A DNA stretch of 64,000 nt from Aulostomus chinensis (GCA_037954235.1 JBBMOA010000021.1:9992501-10056500); one strand, 5' to 3'; shown: positions 13,004-26,838, numbered from the stretch's first letter. The notes: generated by a model not told the origin, from the letters alone. Program-made: numbers and translations.

Positions 13004-13215
13004 TAATTTTTCCTCTCAATTTAGTGTGTTTGGTTTGGTTTGGGTCACACAATCAAGTGATAGGATGCAACTTGTTCCCTCCATTTAGTAACTTTGAGGC
13101 CACGAAATATAACTTGTTCCCAAAATTTAGTGTTTTTGAGGTTACAAGATAGAACTTGTTCCCTTCATTTTGACAATTTGTGACAGCACGGTCAGACTTG
13201 TTCCCCTGATCTAGT
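13004..13215. repeat. 42-bp minisatellite, about five diverged units
   Basis: The word ACTTGTTCCC recurs at 13070, 13112, 13154 and 13196, an exact 42-bp period. Each is followed by a variant of CATTTAGTAACTTTGAGG. A more diverged unit with an insertion precedes them from about 13004 (TTTTTCCTCTCAATTTAGTG). As 42 is a multiple of 3, the minus strand stays open and reads as a 14-residue repeat beginning GNK. Units differ by roughly a quarter of positions, so the array is old. No evidence of expression. Confidence 0.8.
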
Positions 13216-13847
13216 CTGAGGGCTTCCGATTCAAACACTCCTCCTGACAAGCAGCCAGAAATGAACAAGTACAAATATCCAAATTAATGTCGGCATCCTT
13301 TACACACTAGAAAAGATGTTTGGAGCAAGACAGTTGCGAGGCCCTCTGTATCAGGGCTCATCGGGGAAAATACTGCTGCTGGTAAAGGGGCAAATTGCCT
13401 GTAAAAACCCCTTGTGCTACTTCATGTGTTACCTCAAGAGGAAGTCTGGAAGTGGCGGTTCATTCTGGGAGCAGCGTGTAAATAAACATAAACAAAGCGA
13501 GGTGTAAACGAGCCCAACAGGAGGAAGAAATTGTGGGTTAGTCGTCTCTGCAGCTGGTGCAGACTGTTAATGTCTGCACTTTTTCTATTAGCTGGGACCC
13601 CGTGGCTGGCTCATACAATTATGTTATTCTTCTGGGGCTGTGAGTGTGGGTGTCTGCATTGTGAGACTTTGTCTGGAGGTGATAAAACAGCAGAAAGCAC
13701 ATAAATAATGACTTAATGATCCCCCTCCACCCTTAGCTATAATGATGACGATGGAGTTTTCCAACCCCGGCTAATCCACATGTGGCTTGCAGGTGTGCTT
13801 CACTCCATCTCTGTTACTCCTAAACCTCCCAACTTGCCACGAGCCAC

Positions 13848-13850
<3 letters not shown>

Positions 13851-13883
<33 letters not shown>

Positions 13884-13905
13884 GTGTATAAATATATATA
13901 TCTAT
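13851..13905 (+). repeat. (TG)n microsatellite with TA end
   Basis: TG tract to about 13888, then TATATATATC-type sequence. Confidence 0.9.
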
Positions 13906-14263
13906 ATATGTCCACTTTGACTTTATCCTTCTTTTTACTTTCCCTTTATCCATCCATATATCCATCAATGAATGTATGCACTCTTCTGTAACAACTCATC
14001 TTGTTACAATTACAGAAATATATCTGCAATTTCTGCTTTAATTTCTCAAGGGAATGATGCCGCTGTGGCATTTGACTCCATTTATCATCCAGTCATTTCA
14101 TATTCTATCTGCAGAGAATGTGAGAAAGTGATGAAGGAGTGAATGTGGGTGTGTGTGTATGAGGAAACTCTGACCTTATGAATCTTGAACTCAAATGACT
14201 GAGCAGCTGCTTCCGCTATGGTCGAGTCATCTTCCCACATATTCCCAAACTTTGTTTTTTGTT

Positions 14264-14386
<123 letters not shown>

Positions 14387-17300
14387 GGAAAAAATGGACC
14401 AAAACAGAAATACAAAGATGCAACAGGTCATGTTGTCTACCTTATCAGCTCAGCGACGACCACGGGTGTTGCAGTTGAGATTTCCTATTGGCTGATCTGG
14501 TGGCAGGTGATGTAATACAGCAGCAACCAACCAGCTGCCTTCCTCCTATCTCCTCCTCAGGGGAAGGGAACAATCTGAGTGAATTTTGCTTATGTAATGA
14601 TAAAGAGACAATGCAGGGCACTGAACCAGTGAAGCGCTCCTGATGTCGCTCGGTGAGTTTGGACAGAGCGTTACTGGTCTGGATCCAACAGCTTGAACTA
14701 ACACATACGCCTCATTGAGTTGCAAAGGAAGAAAGTCCTTCACCTAGAAAAAAAAGTCGTTGTGCAACACATCATTTCTCACACACATCCACCCCTTTGA
14801 GAGTGAGACCAAAACATGACCAAAAAATATTATATGGCTGTAACCTAACAATTATTGTCATTGCTTCAGCTGAAACTATTGAACCCTAGATAGAGAGATC
14901 ACGCACGGAGGGAAGATAAAAAAAAACTCAAGCGACTGCTCCCCTGCACGTCTGTTCTAGACGAGCGCAAAAAAGAAACAAAGTTGAAATGAGAGAGTGT
15001 TATTATGATATACAGGGGCCAGAAGGAGGGGACAGAGGGAGGCATCGTTGTCGTGGAGCTCTGCTGATGACAATGACAGGTTACAGTGAGTCTCATTATG
15101 TACAGAGATTTTCCACCGCCTGTGGCTGTTTGGATTGAAATGTTTCTAGAGAGCTTTCTTGCATATTGACACACAAACACCAGGGTTGTTAGTGTCCTTG
15201 AGAAAGTTACGGCGTCTGACCCTCCTTATACGGAGAGGGGGAGGGCAGGTGAACATCTTATATCCCTCTGAGGATGAATGTTCGGTGAAGAATATAAATA
15301 CAGTGTTTGTGTGTATGTGTTTGAGAGTGAGAGGGAGAGAGAAAGAGGGTGAGAGAGGGTGGGCGCCGGCTCTAAAAAACAATTAAAATGCTTTGTAGTT
15401 CTCCAGCTACAAATTTGGGGCATTAAAAATGAAGATAAAACTCAACTATCTTTATACGCACAATTACCTCCTGGCTGCTCCAGCAACAGTTTCCCCCCTG
15501 CCATACAACTCATTTCTGTGTGCCTTTTTTTTTTTTAAGTCAATAAAAAGTCCTCAACCCTAAAGGAAAGAATCCCCTTTTGCTCTCAACTACTGGAGTG
15601 AAGGGAATACTTTTCCAACCTAGAGAGCCTTTAGGGAACAGCAAAGGAGCACAAAATAGATCAGGATGCTACGAGGCTTGCTTCAAAAGGGCAGAGGTCT
15701 ATTTTTAATGATAACAAGAGCACGGCAACAAAGACATGCGGTGGAGGTCCAGAGGAGATGTATCCTGTGTGTAGGAGTTCCTACCTCGCTGTGTCCGTCT
15801 CCAGAGTTCTGAACAACCGTGAAAGATTCCGGCAACAAAATCCATTTTATCCTCCATTTACATTTATTTGACATTTATTTGACTGAGCTGATCTCGGCTT
15901 CGCCCCAGTTCAACAAATTAGCCGTTTTTGTCTTATTTTTCTCCTGCTGAGAAGATGAGAGGTGAAAGAAACGAACTTGGTCGACATTTGTGGTGTCTGC
16001 AGACTTTATGTTCACGATATACAAAAGGGCAGCAGGGGAGCTGTGTGTGTGTGTGTGGTGGGGGGGGGGGGTGTCACATCTGGTCAAACTAAGATCAACA
16101 AATGAGGGGAAAGTCTGAGAAAGTGTCGACCTACGGAGACTTGACTACACCTGGGCTGGTAAACAAAAGAGCTATTAATATTCTTTGTATTTGTTTTTTT
16201 CCCTTCCATCCGTTTTGTTTATTCCAGGGGATTTGTTTGTCGATATCTTGCCGCCTATCTGACCACTTCTCTTGCAAACCTCTGCTGAATCACCGCACAC
16301 GCAGCTGCAGGCTTTAATTTTCGTATCTCCCGTTAAGACATCACAATAGCACACCACCTCGTATTCGCGTGTAGGTGCGCGTGAGTGAGTGAGTGCGTGC
16401 GTGTGTGTGTGTCTGTGTGTTTGAGCTCTTCCTCGGTTCTCTGCCTAACAGCAACTTATGCGAGGAGAAAGAGAGGGGGAAAAAAAATACAAGCTTTAAA
16501 AACCATCTACCTCAGTCCCAGCAGGGCCAGCCTCAACTGAAGAAGAAGGGAATCTTGAACGTTCCTCGGGGGAATTCACCAGCACAATAGAGACGGAGCC
16601 AGAGAATAGAAACATTCTCCTCTTTCATGAGCAGCATAATCAGACCACTGTATTAGCCAACCAACTGTTTTTCGAAGAAAGGACACTCCTTGTAATATAC
16701 CTCTAAAATGACTCGTCTCTTGCAGGAACTGATATCTTATCACTGAGGCTCCAGCACCTGGATGGACTTTTAATAGACTTAATGTTGCATAACGAAGTAT
16801 CCCTTGAAACTCTTAAGCCACAGCTGCAGAAAAACCAAATTAGTCAAAATTAAATGCGCAATGAACAAAACATATAAGGTGCTCGCCGCTGGCAAACAAC
16901 CGGGCGCTTCTAAACCGAGAGGTCGTTCTTTACAGATGGTTTATTCAAGAGAAGAAAAGAAATGTTGTTCTTAAGGAATAATAAGTGGCTTGTTCTTCAC
17001 TTCTGGTGTTTTTTTTAACTTCAGACCACACATCCTCATTTGTGGTTTCACCTTCAGAACTGAAGCGGTATTGTGTCTACAACTGGGCTAGACTCATACA
17101 CACACCACCGAGCTCACGAGAGTCTCATGCCTGGAGTGTGTGAGTAAGGTTCTTGCAAAACAATACAGAGGGTGTGTGTGTGTGTGTATATTAAGGGGCA
17201 CTCTACTATTACACCGTGCGATTGTGCTTATTTTCTTTCAAGGGCGTTTGGTTTCATTTAAACCATAAAGTCAGGTGTTGAAAACTACAGCTTGTTGAAT

Positions 17301-18109
17301 CATTAATACTCAAGGTCTAATTAAGTAGGATTGATAGAAGCTTTATGATAACCAGTGCTGTTTTTCTACCTTTCTGTTCTTTTTAATGTGCTTTTATCTT
17401 AATTGGTAGCAGGTAATCCGTATATAGCCTGAGCGGTGAGATGAATTCTCCATATCAATCTCTTGCTGCTTGTTACACTTACAGTGCAAGTACACTTACA
17501 ATAATAACTGAAGGTTACTTGGATGTTTTGGACTTTGTGTGGCAGCATAATTTGCATGTTGGTTAGATTTTTTTTTAAGAATATAAAGGAACACACCAAA
17601 CTTTGGGCAAATATGCTTATTTTCCATCTTCTCCAGAGCCAGACGAGAAAATAGATATCCTTCTCTACTCAGTGTGCGCATTTGGAAGCTGAGACCCAGC
17701 TAATTAGCTTAGGTAAATATTAATGGTGGTGGATGGGGAGCGTTAGCATACCTCAAAAGTCATCAAATAGCGTCCTCTCTTACAAAGTCGGTCAGTTGGG
17801 TGAAATCACTGCACCTAATTCAGGAAAGGACTTCCGGCAATGTGCATGACTCTAAAATTACTTTGTCCAATAATTTCTGTTTCATAACGAATTCACAACT
17901 CCAGTTATATTAATGCAGGCAAAAACCATTTTGGTTTGTGTACTTTATGACAGAGGTATGCTAACCTGACCTTCCACCACCCCTCATTAAGCTAAGCTAA
18001 TTAGCAGTTAGCCAGTCTGTCAGGCTGCCGAATGCACACCCTGAGGAGAGAGAGGCTATCTATCTTCTTGTCTGACTCTGGAGAGGATGGATGAGGATTT
18101 CTCAAAAAG
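14387..18109. other. Non-coding stretch, nothing recognised
   Basis: No exon-like frame with splice context. Short TG tracts occur at 16042-16056 (followed by a G run) and 17173-17187. Confidence 0.45.
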
Positions 18110-18600
18110 TTGGCATCTCCCTCTAAAGTTTCTTTAGTTTTTTTCCCCTCTATATTGCTCTTCTTTATTTCCCTCTCAAGTTTCCTTGTTCTCTTCCCGG
18201 TCTTGCCCCATCTTGCCTGCCATCCTGTCTCTGCTTCCCTCCCTAGAGCCTCCTGTACTGACAAATGGATCCAGGAGTCAAACGTATCCAGGGACTGACT
18301 AGACTCCCGCCTCTCGGGAGAAACTCCTCCTAGTATATTTAACAATTTCCCTCACTTGGACTGCCTGGCTGCTCGTCAAACGTTAATAAAATCCCTTCTG
18401 TCTCTATAATTCTTCTTCTTTGTCTTACCTTTGCCCTTTCTTTTACAATTCCCCCAAAAAAAAGGTAGACGTTTCCCCTCTTTGTCTGTGAAACTTAAGT
18501 TCTTATCTTTTCACTTCTGCCTGCCTATCTCTCGCTCTATCTCTTCCACTGATCTCCTCTGTATCTCTCCTCTGCTCCCTTTTTTTCCCCTGCATGGCCG
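18110..18600 (+). repeat. Long pyrimidine-rich tract
   Basis: About 490 bases biased to C and T on the plus strand (TTTTTTCCCCTCTATATTGC, CTTCTTTATTTCCCTCTC, CTCTCGCTCTATCTCTTCC). The bias explains the serine/leucine/phenylalanine-rich plus frames and the lysine/arginine/glutamate-rich minus frame at 18001-18345. Confidence 0.5.
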
Positions 18601-21198
18601 CACTACAAGTAGTGAGCTGTCTTATCTTTAAGATGTTATCACAAAATTTCATATAAGGTCGGATCAAAAAAACCCAACACTGAATGTACCACGCTCTGTA
18701 ATTTCCCTTTCCCATTCATCTGCTAAAGGAAAGCATCCTCTAGCAACTTTGATTCCCTCTCTCTCCTTCCCTCTCGCTTTTTTCTCGAGGATATTGCTCT
18801 GATTAGCCCTTCGTAATGATTTCAAAGTAGAGATAAATGTTTTCATTTGCAGAAGATTACAGGATTTTCTGTATTTACATCCTCTCACTGATCAAATTAA
18901 AGCTTCGACTGCCTCATTTTTTTTCCACAGCGGTGCGATAGATGAAGCTCGGATAGATCTAAACACATCACATCAAAGAAGCTTCTTATCGCATAATGAT
19001 ATGCCCTATAAAGATAAGATGTTGTGATGCGTGTCCCATGAGGTGCGGGTGGTGGGGGAACACAAAAAAACTCGAACCCGCGAAAGCTACATCACCTCCT
19101 CCCAGCCGATATGTGGTAAACACAACATTAAATGCAGAGAGAGCCGACGGGAGCTGCTAATTTAGCGGTGACTATACATAGCGGAGTGTGTCGAAGTCTC
19201 ACAGGAGGCAGTCCAATTCTGCTCACACCTCCGAGGTACAAGCTGGAGCATGAAAGCAGAAGCTTCCATAAAAGAGAAATATACGAGCTAGGAGCGCTAC
19301 TATCAAATGATCCTCTCATTCAACTTATTCTTCTCCCAAAGAAATACGCCTGGGTGATGGCCCAGAGAGGAGAGAGAGAGAGAGATAGACAGAGAGAAAA
19401 AGGTGTGTGTTTCTGTGAGTGTGTTTAACTTATGACTCATTTCACCTTTCAAAATGGGCATGCTGCACTCAGTCGGTGTATGAACAAAGACCAAGCCAGT
19501 CCTCTCTACTCTTTGCTTCTTGATCTCTCCTTTTGAAAATCCTCCCTTTTCACCTTCTCCCCACCTCCCCTGAGTCATTTCACCTCATCACACGCCGGCT
19601 GTCATTTTTACTCTTTCTTTTTTTCCGTTTTTCTTTTTTATCTCGTCCCTCCTTGTAGATTCTAGCGCTGAAGAAAACTTAACTAAGTCTACAATAATCG
19701 TGTCTCCTGTTGTCAGAAGTTGGGTTTTTTTTGTTGATCCATCTCTGTTTAACCTTTCTAACATCCTCTTGGCTTGATCCCCACTGAAAAAGAGGCTTTG
19801 GGGATTACTTAATCGTGACCCAAATAGAGTCTCCCTCTGGCATCTTGGTTAAAAGACAGATTCCTTAGCTATTGGAGTGGGGTTTGAGGTTGTAATAAAA
19901 AATAAATAAATAAAAGAGGGACAGAGCTAATGTAGTGTAACAGCGCTGGCAAGTGAATGCTGGTTTAGTGGTGCTAATTCCGTTTGACGTGTGGACATGA
20001 AGCTGGATGTTTTACTCAAACCACAGACTGTCATTCTTGGATATATGCAGCAGCAGTGGCAGCGGCGGCGGTGGCAGAAAGAATCCAGGATCACATATCG
20101 CTTGTCTGCACTTCTCCGCTGCACTCAGATGATTCCCTCCACCTGCCCCCCCCCCGCATCCCACCCGCCCCCCCCCGTGTCTGTTTTAGCATGGAACTTC
20201 CCCTTTAATGATACTTTTTATTATCATTATTCATTCACTGCTTGTTTTATCACACAACACTCGCCGCTGAGTGTCTTGTATGCTCGAGAGGTGATGCGTT
20301 ACCATTTCCGTGCAAGACATAAAGGTACACAAACTTGTTTGCGATGTTTTTGTGCGCAAAACACTAAATTTAAGAGTTTTTTTTATATATAGTTGGCAAT
20401 TTGTGTAACTTTTTTTGTGAAATGCTGCACTGTTTAGGGTCACTTCTACGTCCAATGACAAGGAGGGAGGAGAGGCGGGAACAACAGAAGTGCTCTGGAA
20501 CTGAACAGCTGCACTTGGTGAAATGTTTCTTAAAAAACAACAACAACAACAGCAACAGCGCTCGCTTTAGTGGACACACCGTCTTACTTTGACTTTAACG
20601 AAAGTCAAAAACAAGTGGGTTGCATCACACTTGAAAGCTTCCATCTGATCTCTACGGCAACCGGTGTGACACTTTTAAAGTGCAGTCTAGCAGGGATGAT
20701 AAACATTTCATTTTGCCAACATTTTTGATTTCCTTGGTGACGGCTGGGTATTCAGATTCCCTATAGGAAGCCTTGAGTAGCCATGGCAACCTTACTAAGA
20801 GTGGTAGAAAAGAAAACTTTCTTTGTTCATTGTTTTGAGTTCTTTTTTTCATGGGGGTCAGAAATATATCTGAATAGGATATTCTCCTAACCCTGTAGAG
20901 CACTAAAACACGACTATTTTGGATCTTCTAACGTGGGATGATTCTCGGCAGCTACAGTCTTGGAATAAGCAGGAGCAGGAAGAACGAGAGAGGGAGGAGA
21001 TAATGGCAAAGAGCTTGTGATATATAAATAGCCTGTGGTGGTGAGAGGACAAAGCACAGCGGGGAACAACAGCAAACCACTTCACCTATTGTATCAGTCT
21101 CCAAGTTTACTAAGAGCAATAAATCATCCACAGTGAGGAGGATTTGTAAAATCAAGTCGCAATGCGATTCACGGTCAATATCCTTGGATCTTTTGTGG

Positions 21199-21253
<55 letters not shown>

Positions 21254-21569
21254 AATCTTGCTTGCGTCAGATAAATATCCAACCAAAAGACTTTAAAGAG
21301 CAGCGAGAGGCCAGAGGGTAACGGCTGTTTAGTTTACACGTGCATGACAATGCCTTTCCCTTTCACTCCCAGCAGGACTCGACCCCGAGGGGATGCCAAA
21401 ATCACAAAGGTCAAACGACAATAGCCTTGTCATTCAATCGGTTTCCATAGCGACCACACAACCGGTGCTATAAGGCCGCAGAGGGTCATTTTCATCTTGG
21501 AAATCTCCTGGTTTGGACTAATTGTATGTGTTTGTGATTGTGTTGAGTGTCAGTACTCGGGCAAATTCC

Positions 21570-21619
<50 letters not shown>

Positions 21620-22504
21620 CAATCACGCTAATCACACGGTGCTGCTCGTCACTTGGCACAGGGAATGTAGAGCTGCTTGGCTCTCCTGTGACTCTCAGTC
21701 AGACACCAGCGAAATGTTGTTTTCACTTCGGCTGCAATATCCACTGTATGTTTGCCACAAGGCATCGTCTCTCACGTGATCTCTTGATTCAGCACTTTTC
21801 ACACCATCCTCCTCCTTTCTTATGCCCCCCCCCCCATTTCTTTTTCATCTCTTATTTCCACTTCAATCCCGGGAGTTTTGTTTTTTTTTCTTTCTCCAAC
21901 GTCTAATAAAAATCTAGATGCAGCAAGTTTAAAGTAATTCTACCATCTGGATGAGAGGGTCAGCGCGGGGTCCATTTCACTGGTGAGCAAACACAGTGTG
22001 ACTGGACAGAAGAGTCCCAGCAGCCTCGTGGGGCTGAGGCCATGGGATCAAGGGGGGCTGGGGAGGAGGCAGGGCAGGGGGGGGCAGCAGAACCGCATCT
22101 TTCAAGATAGTTACACCAAGACTAGGAACCGAACAGTGTTTTATAGTCAAGGGGGGGGAAATCAGGCTACAGATTAGCATAAAAACAACAGATGTGGTGT
22201 TGGAGGGAAAAAAAAAACAGTGAATAAGTGACTTAGTTAACAATTAGGAGTTAATGCACATTCATCAGCTGGTCAATTATTCATCCAAACCAAGAGCAGG
22301 TGCCTCTTTCACACCTCAAACCAGATTTTTAGAACAATTCTTTATCCTTTAACCTCTGAGACAGCAGGGTTGCATCCATTCAAAAGAGATATGTTCAGAT
22401 ATTCCAAAAAAACGTAGTTATCTTTTATTCTGATCTGATAATCAGGTTTTTTTTTTTTTTTGAAAACCAGAGACCTCAAGGACTAAGTGTTAATGCGTGT
22501 GTGT
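18601..22504. other. Non-coding stretch with microsatellites
   Basis: No supported exon. It contains (TG)n at 21207-21251, (AC)n at 21573-21614, C runs at 20144-20176 and 21826-21835, and (CAA)n near 20537-20549. Confidence 0.45.
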
Positions 22505-22683
22505 GAGTGGGTGTGTCCTTGTACATCTACCTTTGTGAGGATTGGCCTTTCATGACGGTTCATAGTGAGGACATTTTAGTTAGCCTTCACTTTTCTTGGA
22601 CACTTTTAAAAGTCTGTTTGTGGGATTAAGAGTTGATTGTCTGGGTTGAAATTAGTATTCGGTGGAAGTTCAGGTGTGTGTGT

Positions 22684-22716
<33 letters not shown>
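22505..22716 (+). repeat. Fish interspersed repeat linked to a TG microsatellite
   Basis: Contains CTTTGTGAGGATTGGCC, GTGAGGACATTTTAGTTAG, CACTTTTAAAAGTCTGTTTG and then a long TG tract (about 22678-22716). This order matches a very common teleost repeat (GTGAGGACATTTTG...TCCTCACTT...GGACACTTTAAA...TG tract), recognised from memory. The copy is diverged. Confidence 0.45.
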
Positions 22717-22718
<2 letters not shown>

Positions 22719-23436
22719 TGCGTCTGTTTGCTCACTTAAGGTGAGCACAATGTGAAATACTAGCGTAGCACTGCACACAACTGGAAGTCAAAAAAGGTCA
22801 CATTCTGTTCATATTTGTGCGTTTCAAAATATACCAGCGTATTCACAATTTTCACCTTCAGTGAAAATTTAAGAATGAACGACAAAGTCGACCAAAAAAA
22901 GCACACTTCATAGAGCAGGACCACCTTTAAAAGTTCCATGTAAAAACAGAGGCGTCTATATGTGACATGCGTTCAGTAACTTCTGTTACCATCACAAGAG
23001 GATAATGTGAAGAGGAAAGATAAGTGTGAAAATGTGTCAATGCATTTGCTGCAGTGATTTCCTTCCCCCCTCCAAAAAAAGCCCCCGCCAGAAAAAGCCT
23101 TGCATGCTGTTCTTTCTACTTGCTGCAGCAGCAGTCAGAGCAGACTTGTTCTCCTGGAGCTGTATATTGCTTATGATACCAGACCTTATTCAACTGTCAG
23201 GAGATATTGTATACAGACACAGAAATGCTGTGAATTTTTCCTTGAATACAAAGATCTCTGGATGGTGACGGGTGCACTCAGCCAGCGCCACCCAGCGGTC
23301 AGACATCACAAAGACACATTGCAAAACTTCTCAAACTGATTAGTAACGTTGTGGAATGGAAGATTTATGGATTTGTGTTTGGTTTATCAGATGCCTGCGG
23401 ATGTATTATGAGATGTTCTATCAGGTGACTTCAACA

Positions 23437-23439
<3 letters not shown>

Positions 23440-23482
<43 letters not shown>
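23440..23482 (+). repeat. (CA)n microsatellite
   Basis: About 20 CA units. Confidence 0.95.
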
Positions 23483-23486
<4 letters not shown>

Positions 23487-23549
23487 CCTCACATAAGAGG
23501 AGCTGTATTTATATAATAAAAGCTAGCGTTTAATTCATAAAAAAAGATC

Positions 23550-24260
23550 AGGATCTTACCAAGTGAGGTGCCCAACTCCCGGTCATCTAGTAGAGATCGA
23601 GGCTGCGTGTCTTGTCCCGGTGAGAAGAGTGTGGATGAACCAAAATAAAACCGATCTGAATATCAAATATCCTCAGTGCTGTTGTCAGGAACGGAGCGAC
23701 CTGGGTGAAAGTGTCTGTCTGCAGAGATTCCTCCACTGCGCTCTCCCTCCAGAGCACTGGCTTTCTATTTCTGCCCCACAGAGGAGCGCTCGGTGCCGGT
23801 AGCTCCTCGCCTCACGGCTTGTAACCGGACACCGCACTGTCGCGCTGCGCCACAGACAATGTGCCTCCGCTCTCAGGAGAGAGAGAAGGAGGAGGAGGAA
23901 GAGTGGTGAGGTTGGAAAGGGGGGGGGGGGGGGGTGCGCAGAAGCGACCACGCCAAAAAAAAAAAAGCTAAAAAAAAAAAAAAAAGCAAAACTTTTCCCT
24001 CAAGTAAACGGACAGTTCTTGTGTGTTGGAGAAAACCGCGAGAGTCCGATGCTGGCCTCTGCTGCGCAATTGGGTTTTGACGGGAGAAGAAGAGTGCGCC
24101 CCCACTTTGCGTCCGCTCGCTCCAGCAGAGAGAGAGAGAGAGAGAGAGAGATACAGACAGAGATACAGAGCGAGAGAGAGAGAGAGAGAGAGAGACGTGG
24201 CAGCGGCGCGCAGCTGTCCTGCAGGTGGAGGAGAGCAGGGGAAATACTGGCCATGTACCT
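23550..24260. promoter_or_regulatory. Orphan CpG-rich and GA-rich promoter-like block
   Basis: Compared with its surroundings this block is rich in CG dinucleotides (GAGCGCTCGGTGCCGG, ACTGTCGCGCTGCGCC, TGCGTCCGCTCGCTCC, GGCAGCGGCGCGCAGC). It carries a G run at 23919-23933, two A runs (23955-23966 and 23971-23985) and a compound GA tract at 24128-24195. CG-rich, GA-repeat-rich DNA of this kind is typical of vertebrate first exons. Just downstream on the plus strand a short frame starts at ATG 24254 (MYLCNKWDGW..., 44 codons). No coding exon of a known gene could be tied to it. It could serve a minus-strand gene running towards the exon at 1-111, a plus-strand transcript, or a non-coding RNA. 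Confidence 0.35.
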
Positions 24261-25153
24261 CTGCAACAAGTGGGATGGCTGGACTATTTTGTTGGACATT
24301 TTTGACACGTTCTTGATTGATTCCAGCAGTCCTATTCCTGGTCCTTGGAATAAAATCCTGGATAAACAAGAGCAAAAACATCAATGATCTTTGAACTTTC
24401 CCACCATCATCGTCATCATCAAACTCGAATATCTCTTGGCGGTCCACCCAACTTCCAAGCCACTTTGAAGCTGTTTTGGCAGCTCATGGCGGCCAAATAC
24501 TTAAAAGTCTACCAATATTTATTTGGATTTGGTGCCAGTTTTTTTTAAAAAAATAGAATAAAACTATTTTTCAACCAAGATGACCAAAATAATGCAGATT
24601 ATTCAAGCTGAGACGGAGCAAACACAGATCTTAGCGGTTGCTGCAACTACGTCATGCGTGTCTGTACCCAGATGCCAAAAACTGACAAAAAAAAGTTTTT
24701 GTCTGATCCCAGTCTGGTATTTAAGCAGAGAAAAACCTGGTATTGTCCCTCCTGTGGTTAAACTAGCCAGTAAAATTCACTTAAAAGGACATATCGTAAG
24801 TGCTGGTTTGTTTTACTTTTCCAATATTCAGCTTGTACACGAGTAGAACGTGTATTTTACCAAGCAAAAAGCAGAGCAGTCAAACATGTTAAATGAGAAA
24901 TAGTTATATACTAGTGTCCTTTTCTTGAGAGTAATTGGTGTTTTCAAGGATTTTTATGTAGTAATTATCGTTGTTTTTCTGAACCAACTTCAGCAGACAC
25001 ACATTCTAGTTTTACTAAAGGTGTTTGTCGTACGTGGAGGGGCTCTTTAGCAGTGCCACCCACAGTTCAATTACCTGTTTATCCCTCAGTGAATGAACAC
25101 TATCAAGCTCCAAAGCCATGAACAGTCTCACACAGCTTCAGGGCTATATGAAG

Positions 25154-25196
<43 letters not shown>

Positions 25197-26775
25197 TGTG
25201 CGCGCGTGCGCGCACGAGTCTGTCTTTTTGATAGACGTAGCCGAGTCAACAACAGCCTGTTAATACATCCCTTTGTTAAAGAGGAACGTGCCTCCGTGAA
25301 TGCCTCGGCTCCCTCATACCCACATCTAAATTCAAATCAGGTGATTTTCATAAAAATGTAGCTACCCACGTTTGGGTGGCAGCAGTGATGGTGGTGGTTG
25401 GGGGAGGGGGGGGGGGGTAAAGATGAGATTTACATTTCAAGTGGCCTCCCTGCAACTATATGGGAAATGCGTGGGTAACCTTTTCCTCCCTCATGCTGCG
25501 CAGGGAGACGCAGAGGTAGCAGAACCACTTTCTTGAAATATCAGAACAGATTGGATGGAGATATGGGATGCCGGTAGCAATAACTGTGGTTGACCAATAG
25601 AATCAAAACACCTCCCCCCCCCCAAAAAAAAAGAAAACTGAGGAAAAGTACTTTGATAGTACTTTGAGGGGGCTGAAATGCCCCCCCCACTCAGCCACAT
25701 CTAGAGTTCTGGTCAAACATGATATTTGGTGCATCATCATGATGTCACAATGCAGTTGTACCATAAAACTGTCAATACATGAGATTTCAGTTTCAAAAGG
25801 TAGAAAAATCTGCTATCAAATGTAGTTTTATCTTTTGTAAAGCGCTGCGACCTCCACCACTCTGGGTTTTTTTTTTTTTGCCTCCTCGTGTCAGGAATCT
25901 CAGTGTCTCTTTTTTCTCTGTATGATCTGCTCTCTCTCGCACAACAGACGTGCTACTCGCTCACGGCCAAAAGCCTGACCCGCGGAGCTCCAGTGAAACT
26001 TTAGAGGGAGGCTACAGCTGTCTAAGCCGCTCTGAGCGAGCAAGTTTCATCAATAACAAACAATGCGGCATCTCTGAATGAGCCGTTAGGCAAGGTGATG
26101 GATGAATTGGAGGAGTTTGTGAAGGCAGGCCTGAGACGGAATGAATCAAATGTATATGCTCTCATTCAAATGTCCTCTGGATGTCGTGTGTGTGTGTGTG
26201 TGTGTCTCTTTCAAGGATACAAACCAGACAATAGGCTCATCCACAGTAGGTTAGACTGTTTTTTTTGGGTCAGACCATGTCCTACACCAAAGACTGAGCA
26301 GGTGACCTTGGTGAGCACGTCTGCTCTGGCGAGTCGGCGTTGGGGCTCCTGTTGAGATTTTCTTTGTATAGTCCAAACAATGGCAACTAAAATTGAGAAA
26401 ATTGAGTGACATGAGTAGAAAGGTGTATTTTCAGGCAAGGGCGGAGGTTACGAGGCGTTGATTCAGTGCAGAAGTATAAATTAGGCTCAACAGTTCTGGT
26501 GAACTCTAGTTTTACTAAATTGCGGTCATCCGGACAGTTAATCCCAGGCAGGAAAGAGCCAATGAACGCCACCCGCATACATTGCCTCCAGCAAAGAGCT
26601 CTGGGAATTTGATGTGTCCTTTAGTAGTGCCAATCGAAGGCCAACAGAGCTCAGTAACAGTTCGCCTACATCCCACTTTTAATAAAATGTAAGAAGAAGA
26701 ACAAAATACAGCCTGAGGATTATAGTTGGTTATTATGTAAGGTTAGCAAGTAGTGCTTCGTTTGAGAAAATGGGA

Positions 26776-26779
<4 letters not shown>
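24261..26779. other. Non-coding stretch, nothing recognised
   Basis: (TG)n at 25158-25200 passing into a GCGC patch, G runs near 25402-25418 and a short TG tract at 26188-26205. No supported exon. Confidence 0.4.

Positions 26780-26838
<59 letters not shown>
26780..26838 (+). repeat. (TG)n microsatellite
   Basis: About 29 TG units. Confidence 0.95.

Noticed and set aside
24000..24447. 159-, 122- and 102-codon frames over the GA tract
   Set aside because: Arginine-glutamate and serine-leucine runs come from the GA repeat in different frames; no single frame is favoured.
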